A stretch of 14,717 nt of DNA. Source: Candidatus Mediterraneibacter stercorigallinarum (GTDB taxonomy: Bacteria > Bacillota > Clostridia > Lachnospirales > Lachnospiraceae). Positions 1 to 6,060 of the stretch are shown here, in pieces. The position numbers and the translations under genes are program-made. Where the stretch lies: assembly GCA_019116185.1 (NCBI GenBank), contig DXCD01000131.1, positions 1-14,717 on the forward strand, in the 5' to 3' direction. The first letter of the stretch is position 1. Each line of letters opens with the position of its first letter. Below the pieces are notes generated by a model. It was not told the DNA's origin. It was given only the letters and a program-made list of their open reading frames with translations, and did no database searches.

Positions 1-269
1 GCTGTAAGGGCTGCAAAGCCAATAAAGGAATTATGTTTTGGGGCGAGTGTGATAAAGCAAAATGCTGTCTGGAAAAAGGGTTTGAACACTGCGGAGAATG
101 TGAAGAGATGCCCTGTCAAAAGCTAAAAGAGCTGTTTGGAGATCCGGAGCACGGCGACCGCGGAGCAAGACTTCATAATTTGAAGAATTGGAAAGCCGGA
201 AACTATGTTTATGAGAAACTGGGAAATTCAGCGCAGGAGAAGGCAAAAAATATGAATGCGGAAGTATAA
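1..269 (+). CDS. C-terminal part of a small cysteine-rich DUF3795-like protein (5' end outside window)
   Basis: The reading frame is open from the left edge and ends at the TAA at 267-269. The visible part is about 88 residues, beginning CKGCKANKGIMFWGECDKAK. It holds eight cysteines, in a CxxC pair, a CDKAKCC group and a CGECEEMPC group. That spacing suggests a metal- or cluster-binding fold and is characteristic of DUF3795 proteins, which are common in Clostridia and have no proven function. An internal ATG at 33 exists, but the Cys pair upstream of it is in frame and fits the family, so the gene very likely starts outside the window. A terminator follows at 327-360, so it is not part of the downstream ABC operon. 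The family call comes from the Cys pattern alone; the function is unknown. Confidence 0.7.
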   Translation, partial: CKGCKANKGIMFWGECDKAKCCLEKGFEHCGECEEMPCQKLKELFGDPEHGDRGARLHNLKNWKAGNYVYEKLGNSAQEKAKNMNAEV

Positions 270-326
270 GGGGTTTCCGCCGTTATCCGCTGTTTTACCG
301 AAATCTATGAATCAGGAAAAAGAGAG

Positions 327-360
327 AAACATCTGTCAGCCCGGCAGGTGTTTTTCTTTT
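327..360 (+). terminator. Rho-independent terminator of the DUF3795-like gene
   Basis: The stem is AAACATCTG at 327-335 with CAGGTGTTT at 345-353 (one G-U pair) around a 9-nt loop. It runs directly into the T-rich stretch TTTTTCTTTT ending at 360. It separates the Cys-rich gene from the following operon. Confidence 0.7.
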
Positions 361-385
361 CCCAAAGCTCCGGAAGCTTCCCTGC

Positions 386-402
386 CTTACACTAACTGTA
401 AG
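386..402. promoter_or_regulatory. BceR-like operator (inverted repeat) upstream of the ABC operon
   Basis: CTTACACTAACTGTAAG is a 17-bp inverted repeat in which 7 of 8 pairs match. Its core reads TTACA-N5-TGTAA. BceR-type regulators are known to bind TNACA-N4-TGTAA sites just upstream of the -35 of their ABC-transporter genes. Here the spacer is one base longer. The site lies about 24 bp upstream of a possible -10 (TATCAT, 426-431), where an activator would bind. The response regulator encoded in this operon is the obvious ligand. Confidence 0.6.
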
Positions 403-431
403 TGTTCTTTCCCGGCAGCCTGTGCTATCAT
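403..431 (+). promoter_or_regulatory. Putative promoter of the bceABRS-like operon
   Basis: TATCAT at 426-431 is a plausible -10. The -35 position at 403-408 (TGTTCT) is a poor match, as expected for a promoter that needs an activator bound at the adjacent inverted repeat (386-402). The start codon at 460 has AGGAGG at 447-452. Confidence 0.4.
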
Positions 432-459
432 TTAGCCAGAAAACACAGGAGGCAGTCTT

Positions 460-1227
460 ATGGAACCGATTTTAAATATTGAAAATTTAACCAAGACTTA
501 CGGCGCTGTGCCGAATCAGACAAAAGCGCTGAACGGAATCACTTTTCAGGTTATGCCCGGAGAATTTCTGGGGATCATGGGGAGCAGCGGCTCCGGAAAG
601 ACCACGCTGCTGAACTGCATTGCAGCGGTGGTGAAACCTGCCGGCGGTAGTATTGTGATGGAGGACAGGAATCTGCGTTCTCTGGACGGCAGGGCCCTGG
701 CAGAATATCGGGGGAAAACAGTGGGTTATCTGTTTCAGAATTTTGAGCTGCTGGATAACCTTACCGGCCGGGAAAATATCCTGCTGCCCGCTTCGCTCCA
801 CAAAGTGACAGAAAAGACGGGCAGTCTGCGTTTGAAGCAGCTGGCGGAATATCTGGAAATCACAGATGTACTGGACAAATTTCCCGGGCAGATGTCCGGG
901 GGACAGCGTCAGCGGGTGGCAGCGGCCAGAGCCATGATCCTCCATCCGAAACTGATTCTCGCCGATGAACCGACAGGCGCACTGGACAGTAAAAATGCGA
1001 AGAATCTCATGGAAAAGCTCTCCAGCCTGAATCAGGAGGAACAGGCCACTATTTTGATGGCAACCCATGATTCCGGCGCAGCCAGCTTTTGCAAGAGGAT
1101 TCTGTTCATTCAGGACGGGGTGATTTTCCATGAAATCCGGCGCGGCGATGAAAGCCGGCAGGATTTCTATCAGCGGATCCTGAAAGTCATGGCTCAGCTG
1201 GGAGGAGGGAGATGCAATGTTCTCTAA
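460..1227 (+). CDS. BceA-type ABC transporter ATP-binding protein
   Basis: This 255-residue cytoplasmic ATPase would power the permease encoded next, in a transporter that protects the envelope against cell-wall-active peptides such as bacitracin-, nisin- or defensin-like compounds. Visible motifs are Walker A GSSGSGKTT (41-49), Q-loop LFQNF with Gln93, signature MSGGQRQR (145-152), Walker B LILADEP (165-171) with its D-loop ALDS, and the switch His203 in ATHD. Length and motif order fit the MacB/LolD/BceA branch. AGGAGG at 447-452 supports this ATG. The 3' end overlaps the permease gene by 11 bp, so translation is probably coupled. An inverted repeat resembling a BceR site precedes it, which suggests induction by the operon's own two-component system. 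The substrate cannot be deduced from sequence. Confidence 0.93.
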   Translation: MEPILNIENLTKTYGAVPNQTKALNGITFQVMPGEFLGIMGSSGSGKTTLLNCIAAVVKPAGGSIVMEDRNLRSLDGRALAEYRGKTVGYLFQNFELLDNLTGRENILLPASLHKVTEKTGSLRLKQLAEYLEITDVLDKFPGQMSGGQRQRVAAARAMILHPKLILADEPTGALDSKNAKNLMEKLSSLNQEEQATILMATHDSGAASFCKRILFIQDGVIFHEIRRGDESRQDFYQRILKVMAQLGGGRCNVL

Positions 1228-3304
1228 TCTGATCATTAGAAACAGCAGGCGCAGCCGCAGGGAAAACGGGCTGTTCTTCAGCTCTCTGATTATTTCTATC
1301 GTCGCCTTTTATATTATTCTTTCACTTTCCAGGCAGGATGTGATGATTTTTCTTGCGGAAATGGAAAGTGATGCAGTAAACCAGCTGCTGATGATGATTC
1401 CTGTTTTCTATGGGATGACATTGGGAATTTTGTTTTTCTTGATTTATTTTGCCTGCAAATATCAGCTGGAGCGCCGCAGAAAGGAGTTTGGCATCTATCT
1501 GATGATGGGGATGCGCAGAAGCCGGCTGTTTGTCATGCTTCTGGCAGAGGATCTTTTAAGCAGCATCCTGGCTTTGGTCATCGGGCTCCCTGTCGCGGTG
1601 CTGCTTTCTGAACTTATCAGTCTTGTCACGGCCAAACTTGTGGGCATGGGGATCATTGGTCACCGTTTTACCTTTTCCCTGCCGGCGGTTGGATTCACTA
1701 TAGCAGGGGTTCTTGTTATTAAGCTGGCATCATTTTTGATCCTCAGCAGTAAAATCAGCCGTCAGGAGATCGGCGATCTTCTGGTGTATTCATCCGGGAA
1801 GGAAAAAAAGCAAAAACCGGCGCTTTTCTATGGAATTTGTGCTGTTTCAGGCAGTATGATGCTGGCAGCTGCCTATACCATGGCCATTAAGGGGATCACC
1901 TGGCAGGCAGCAGGCAGGCTGCTTCTTACCATGCTGCTGGGCCTGGCGGGAACGATTCTTCTGTTCTATGGGATGCGGGCAGTGATCGCCCTTCTGGTAA
2001 AGGCGGGAAAAGCGAATCGACAGCTTCATGTATTTACGTTCCGGCAGATCCAGGAGAATGTCATTCATCAGTCCACCCCCATGGCCATCAGCTCCCTGCT
2101 GATTCTGGCGGCTCTGTGCTGCCTTGGCGCTGGCCTTGGAATTGCCGGCACCCGGCAGCAGGGGGAGCATGTGCTGGATTATACTTTTTACAATTACAGC
2201 GCAGATAATTCCCGGGAGCTCCTTCCGGATTTGCAGACAGTGCTGAAGGAAAACGGCCTTGAAAATCAATTCTCTGAGCTTTTTGAAATGCGGATCGGGC
2301 AGGTTCCCTTTACAGAGGATTCTGATCCTGTGTTTCAGATGGATTCTGTTATGGAGTCCCTGCGCGGCTTTGCACAGTCGGAGGAGCGGGATATTCTCCT
2401 GAATAATCTGAGTATGGAGGATAATCCTGAACTTATCTGCCTGTCGGATTATAACCGCCTTCTGGAGGCTGCAGGTAAGCCGGCGCTGACTCTGGAAGAG
2501 AATGAGGCTGCTGTCTATCAGGATTCTGATTCTGCGAGTGCATCCGGAATGGCGGCTCTGCTCAACAAGATCCTTTCGGACGATCCGGAGGTCATGCTGG
2601 ACGGGAATGCCGTGAATCTGACCGCAGAGGTTCAGTCTGTGGATTTGGTGACCGACCGGTCGATCACCCTGCTTTTTGCCCTGATCCTGCCTGACGAACA
2701 GTTCTTTCGCTATACAAATGGAAACTATGAGGTTTACATTAACGGGATTATGAGTCAGGAGGCGGTCAGCGGCGGCAGCCTGATGAATGCGATCTCTGAC
2801 TTGAACGCCCGGCTGGATGCAGCCGGTCTTCAGAACATGGGCATTGAATATGAAAGCTATCTGCAGAATATGGGCAGGCAGTTATTCTATATGGTGGCAG
2901 CCAGCTACATTACTATTTATCTGGCCATTATTTTCCTGGTGGCAGCCAATACGATCATGGGCGTCCAGTTCCTGATGAATCAGCAGAAGACAGGCCGCAG
3001 ATATCAGACACTGGTGCGCCTTGGGGCTGCCTACCAAGACCTCTGCGTCAGCGCCCGCAGACAGATCAGCTGGTTTATGGGACTCCCGGTCTTTGTCGCG
3101 GCGGTCAGCAGCTTCTTTGGAGTAAAATCTCTGTATGCAGGCCTGCTTTCGCCTTTGGGACAAAGAACACAAGGGGAAATGCTGATGATATCTGCCGCTA
3201 TGATTTTTGTACTTTGTGCTGTAGAATATATCTATATGACTGTCATTAAGCGTTCCAGCGACCGGTATCTGCTGACGCTGATGCAGCCGCAGAGAGAAGA
3301 ATGA
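1217..3304 (+). CDS. BceB-type ABC transporter permease (FtsX family)
   Basis: This is a 695-residue membrane protein. Hydrophobic segments give about ten transmembrane helices, near residues 17-39, 57-80, 100-130, 150-175, 200-224, 232-260, 285-310, 555-585, 615-642 and 655-680. A large hydrophilic domain lies between helices 7 and 8 (about 311-554). That layout is diagnostic of BceB-type permeases, whose extracellular domain decides peptide specificity and whose membrane part signals to the partner kinase. It is slightly longer than typical BceB proteins, mostly in the extracellular domain, which is acidic and shows no motif I recognise. The ribosome-binding site GGAGGAGG (1201-1208) lies inside the ATPase gene, and the two frames overlap by 11 bp. 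The two-component genes follow directly. By analogy, kinase activity is controlled by transport flux; this is not shown here. Confidence 0.9.
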   Translation: MFSNLIIRNSRRSRRENGLFFSSLIISIVAFYIILSLSRQDVMIFLAEMESDAVNQLLMMIPVFYGMTLGILFFLIYFACKYQLERRRKEFGIYLMMGMRRSRLFVMLLAEDLLSSILALVIGLPVAVLLSELISLVTAKLVGMGIIGHRFTFSLPAVGFTIAGVLVIKLASFLILSSKISRQEIGDLLVYSSGKEKKQKPALFYGICAVSGSMMLAAAYTMAIKGITWQAAGRLLLTMLLGLAGTILLFYGMRAVIALLVKAGKANRQLHVFTFRQIQENVIHQSTPMAISSLLILAALCCLGAGLGIAGTRQQGEHVLDYTFYNYSADNSRELLPDLQTVLKENGLENQFSELFEMRIGQVPFTEDSDPVFQMDSVMESLRGFAQSEERDILLNNLSMEDNPELICLSDYNRLLEAAGKPALTLEENEAAVYQDSDSASASGMAALLNKILSDDPEVMLDGNAVNLTAEVQSVDLVTDRSITLLFALILPDEQFFRYTNGNYEVYINGIMSQEAVSGGSLMNAISDLNARLDAAGLQNMGIEYESYLQNMGRQLFYMVAASYITIYLAIIFLVAANTIMGVQFLMNQQKTGRRYQTLVRLGAAYQDLCVSARRQISWFMGLPVFVAAVSSFFGVKSLYAGLLSPLGQRTQGEMLMISAAMIFVLCAVEYIYMTVIKRSSDRYLLTLMQPQREE

Positions 3305-3323
3305 TCAGAGCAGGAGGGCTGTC

Positions 3324-4001
3324 ATGAAGAGAATTGCAGTGATAGAAGATGAAGCCTATACGCGGGATGAGCTTTGCAATATGCTGGAGAAGGCCGGATA
3401 TTCCGCTTTGGAAGTGACTGCATTTGAAGAGGCCGCAGAGCAGGTGGCAGCCCTCGCGCCGGACCTCGTAATCCTGGATCTTAATCTGCCGGAAATCAGC
3501 GGTTTCCAGATCTGCCGGGACCTCAAGCAGAAAACCTCCATTCCAGTTCTGGTCCTGACTTCCAGGGACCAGATGGCAGATGAACTGCAGGCGCTCCGGC
3601 TTGGGGCGGACGAATACCTGACAAAACCCTGCCGTAAGGAGCGGCTGCTGGCAAGGATCACCAACATTCTCAAACGATATGAAGGCCGTTCCAATCTTTT
3701 GGAAGGGCAGGGCTTTTTGCTGGACCGAGGGACTTACACTATATATATAAACAATACTTCCGTGGTGCTTCCCGGGAACCAGGGAAAGCTTCTGGAAGCA
3801 TTGCTTGCGGGCGGCGGTGATTTGGTGACTGCCGAACAGCTGTGCAGAGCGCTCTGGGATACTGCGGAGTTCATCGATGAAAATGCCCTGCAGGTAAATA
3901 TGACGCGCCTGAAAAAGACCATGGCAAATCTGGGCATGAAGCAGAAAGTGGCAGCTGTCCGTGGATCAGGCTACCGGCTGGAAACGGAGGATACGCTATG
4001 A
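3324..4001 (+). CDS. OmpR-family response regulator, BceR-like
   Basis: This 225-residue regulator has an N-terminal receiver domain (about 1-118). The acidic pocket is Glu8/Asp9, the phospho-acceptor is Asp52 in VILDLNLP, the switch Thr is Thr79 and the conserved Lys is Lys101 in LTKP. The C-terminal winged-helix DNA-binding domain (about 125-221) ends in the usual RGSGYRL signature. It would be phosphorylated by the kinase encoded next and would activate the operon, probably at the inverted repeat 386-402. AGGAGG at 3312-3317 supports the start. The gene lies 19 bp after the permease gene, and its stop overlaps the kinase start in ATGA. The order here is A-B-R-S, whereas Bacillus bce operons run R-S-A-B. 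Confidence 0.93.
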   Translation: MKRIAVIEDEAYTRDELCNMLEKAGYSALEVTAFEEAAEQVAALAPDLVILDLNLPEISGFQICRDLKQKTSIPVLVLTSRDQMADELQALRLGADEYLTKPCRKERLLARITNILKRYEGRSNLLEGQGFLLDRGTYTIYINNTSVVLPGNQGKLLEALLAGGGDLVTAEQLCRALWDTAEFIDENALQVNMTRLKKTMANLGMKQKVAAVRGSGYRLETEDTL

Positions 4002-5008
4002 GACAGTTCTGGAAAACCTTCAAACGATATTCCCCGTGGCTTTTTTTGCTGCTGGCTGCGGATGTATTTTCAGCGTTGGTTCTGTGGATTTCCAGCGTAC
4101 AGGCATTTGAAGCTCTTATTGGAATCATTGTGCTGGCAGGCCTTGTCCTTTTTTCAGTAATTCTTTTCGTTTGTTATTTCAAAGAACAGCATAAACAGGC
4201 GGTCTTTCAGGATTTCCTGAGGGAGCCGGATGCGGTGAACACCGAAAAGCTGCTGAGCGCGGTGAGCCGGCAGGAACGGGAACAGCTTTCTCTGCTGGTC
4301 TCCATCTTGGAGAAAAAGCAGAGCCTGATTCAGGAGATGGAGGAATCTCTCCGGGATTATGAGGAATATGTGGAGGGATGGGCGCATGAGGCCAAAACGC
4401 CGCTGTCCCTGCTCACAATGATTCTGGATAATCGGACGGATGAGTTCTCTCCTTCCCTGCATTCCAAATTAGATTATGTGCGAAGCCAGCTTCAGGAGGA
4501 TATTACTCAAATGCTCTACTATGCCCGTCTGGGGAGCAGCACGAAAGATTATCGGTTTGAGAATGTAGAATTGAGAGATGCCCTGGATGAAGTTCTGGAG
4601 GATTACGCCCCCTTATTAGAGGAAAAGAAGTTTCTTATTGAAAACCAGTTACAAGATGAGAACGTTTATACTGACCGCCGGGGGCTTCAGTTTATGCTGG
4701 GGCAGATCATCAGCAACTCCATCAAATATAGTGGAGATGCCCCAAGGCTCGCTGTGTCCCTGCAGTGCACAGACGAGTCGGAGATATTGACCATAGCCGA
4801 CAACGGTACCGGGGTTAAAAGTTATGACCTGCCCTATATCTTTCAGAAGGGATTTACCGGTGATTCTACTGACAGCCGGAAGAAAGCCACCGGAATGGGG
4901 CTGTATCTGACCAAAAAGATGGCGGGCGACCTGAACCTAAAGCTGGAAGCCGAATCCCGGTGGGGAGAGGGGCTGACGATCTCGATTGTTTTCCCTAAGA
5001 TCGAATAA
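3998..5008 (+). CDS. Intramembrane-sensing histidine kinase, BceS-like
   Basis: This is a 336-residue membrane kinase. Two helices (about 14-34 and 38-61) are joined by only a few residues, so there is essentially no extracellular sensor domain. This is the hallmark of intramembrane-sensing kinases that listen to a BceAB transporter. The H-box is EGWAHEAKTPLSLL with His130. The ATP-binding domain shows the N-box Asn240 in ISNSIKYS, the G1 box IADNG with Asp268, the F-box FQKGFTGD and the G2 box around 296-303. The start is set by CGGAGG at 3985-3990 and by the 4-bp ATGA overlap with the regulator gene. It closes the four-gene operon; 33 bp later the opposing SDR gene ends. No clear terminator is visible in that gap. 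The kinase class is secure; the inducing peptide is unknown. Confidence 0.92.
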   Translation: MRQFWKTFKRYSPWLFLLLAADVFSALVLWISSVQAFEALIGIIVLAGLVLFSVILFVCYFKEQHKQAVFQDFLREPDAVNTEKLLSAVSRQEREQLSLLVSILEKKQSLIQEMEESLRDYEEYVEGWAHEAKTPLSLLTMILDNRTDEFSPSLHSKLDYVRSQLQEDITQMLYYARLGSSTKDYRFENVELRDALDEVLEDYAPLLEEKKFLIENQLQDENVYTDRRGLQFMLGQIISNSIKYSGDAPRLAVSLQCTDESEILTIADNGTGVKSYDLPYIFQKGFTGDSTDSRKKATGMGLYLTKKMAGDLNLKLEAESRWGEGLTISIVFPKIE

Positions 5009-5041
5009 CGTTATCATTTTTCTTCAGATTATTATCACGGC

Positions 5042-5749
5042 TCATTCTTTGTCCAGACTCCATCCAAAGTCATCGTGATATATCATCTGTCTTGTCATGC
5101 CGCCGTCTATGCATATATTTTCGCCGGTTATAAAACCTGCCTGGTCGGAGCAGAGATACAGTACCATATTGGCAATATCCAGAGGGGTTCCAACACGTCC
5201 GGCAGGATGCTGAACGGCATCGGGACCTGAATATACTGTGTAAGCATTGTCGATCCACCCCGGAGAAATAGAATTTACACGGACTTTTCCGGCGAGGCTT
5301 ACAGCAAGAGCGTGCGTGAGCGCTGTAATTCCTCCTTTGGCCGCGGTGTAGCTTTCTGTCTGCGGCTGGCTCATGCGGTCGCGTGAAGAGGAAATATTCA
5401 CAATAGCCGCGCCGGAAGAAAAGTAGGGCAGAAAGAGTTTTGTAAGGTAAAAAGGCGCTGTTACGCCTACCCGAAGGGCGTAATTGAATTCTTCATAAGA
5501 ACATTCAGAAATTCCTTTCATCAATGGAATTGCATTATTGATCAGATAGTCCACTCTGTCATGCTCCGTGATTACTTGTTTAGCGAAACGTTTCAAAGTC
5601 TCTTCTTCTGCCAGATCGCCGGTGAAATAATCATTCGGCTTCTTGTCGATCACACAGACGACCGCCCCGTTTTTTTTAAATTCTTCGGCAATGCATTTTC
5701 CGATGCCCTGAGCCCCGCCTGTGACAATTGCTATTTTACCATGAAACAT
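5042..5749 (-). CDS. SDR-family NAD(P)-dependent oxidoreductase with atypical active site
   Basis: This 235-residue protein has a Rossmann fold: TGGAQGIG at 10-17 (dinucleotide binding), VIDKK after beta-2 with an Asp favouring NAD(H), GDLAEE, and LINNA (69-73). The catalytic Ser lies in VNISSS (Ser120/121), with Tyr134 and Lys138 in ESYTAAKGG, and SPGWI follows. The C-terminal half carries GRVGTPLDIANMVLYL and ITGENICIDGG, all typical of classical SDRs. Two features are odd. The usual NNAG is NNAI, and the conserved helix-4 Asn of the N-S-Y-K tetrad is Gly95 (RVGVTAPF, codon 5465-5467 on the minus strand). On the minus strand AGGAGG (5758-5763) sits 8 nt before the ATG, and TATACT (5771-5776) may be its -10. 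The gene is divergent from the fucosidase gene, which makes a sugar (for example fucose) substrate possible, but the sequence alone does not show it. Confidence 0.88.
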   Translation of the reverse strand: MFHGKIAIVTGGAQGIGKCIAEEFKKNGAVVCVIDKKPNDYFTGDLAEEETLKRFAKQVITEHDRVDYLINNAIPLMKGISECSYEEFNYALRVGVTAPFYLTKLFLPYFSSGAAIVNISSSRDRMSQPQTESYTAAKGGITALTHALAVSLAGKVRVNSISPGWIDNAYTVYSGPDAVQHPAGRVGTPLDIANMVLYLCSDQAGFITGENICIDGGMTRQMIYHDDFGWSLDKE

Positions 5750-5884
5750 TGTATCATCCTCCTTATTGTCAGTATATCATGGCATATTGGAAAAGGCTAT
5801 GAAAGCCGGGAGATTCACGGAAGTATTCTTTCCTGAGCCCATGGATACAGATATCGGCATAGAATAAGCAGACAGCAAAAAAGT

Positions 5885-5897
5885 CCACCTAAGGTGG
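5885..5897. promoter_or_regulatory. 13-bp perfect palindrome, candidate operator
   Basis: CCACCTAAGGTGG is perfectly self-complementary around its central base. It lies 13 bp upstream of the putative -35 of the fucosidase promoter and between two divergent genes, so it is well placed for a regulator acting on one or both. On the minus strand it is followed by ACTTTTTTG and could instead act as a weak terminator of antisense transcripts. Confidence 0.4.
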
Positions 5898-5910
5898 TAA
5901 AAAAACTGCA

Positions 5911-5939
5911 TTTCTATAAGAGGGATTGCCCTTTATAAT
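5911..5939 (+). promoter_or_regulatory. Putative sigma-A promoter of the fucosidase gene
   Basis: The -10 TATAAT (5934-5939) is a perfect consensus. The -35 candidate TTTCTA (5911-5916), 17 bp upstream, is weak. Transcription would start near 5946 and give a leader of about 115 nt. Confidence 0.5.
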
Positions 5940-6060
5940 AAAAATGTTAACTTGTCCGAGGAAAAGAAAGGGGGATTACGGGAAAGAGAAGGTGATTTAC
6001 AGAACAGGAATGTTCTTATACAAAACAGAAAATAACTAACTTGCAGAATGGAGAGTAACA

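Larger units (their letters stand above)
5750..6060. other. Divergent intergenic region between the SDR and fucosidase genes
   Basis: This 311-bp stretch has no convincing gene. On the minus side it holds the SDR ribosome-binding site and a possible -10. Its centre carries the palindrome at 5885-5897. On the plus side it has a sigma-A-like promoter (-10 TATAAT at 5934-5939) and a leader of about 115 nt containing a small hairpin (AGAAC 6001-6005 with GTTCT 6012-6016). GGAGAG at 6050-6055 is the ribosome-binding site of the fucosidase gene. The leader is purine-rich, and I see no known riboswitch in it. Confidence 0.6.

Noticed and set aside
487..1236. Long open frame on the minus strand (249 codons)
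   Set aside because: It is a mirror of the ABC ATPase gene, whose plus-strand product has all expected motifs; the minus-strand product has no recognisable fold or ribosome-binding site.
5009..5041. Possible bidirectional terminator between the convergent kinase and SDR genes
   Set aside because: Only a direct repeat of TTATCA and a T-run are seen; no stem of useful length forms.
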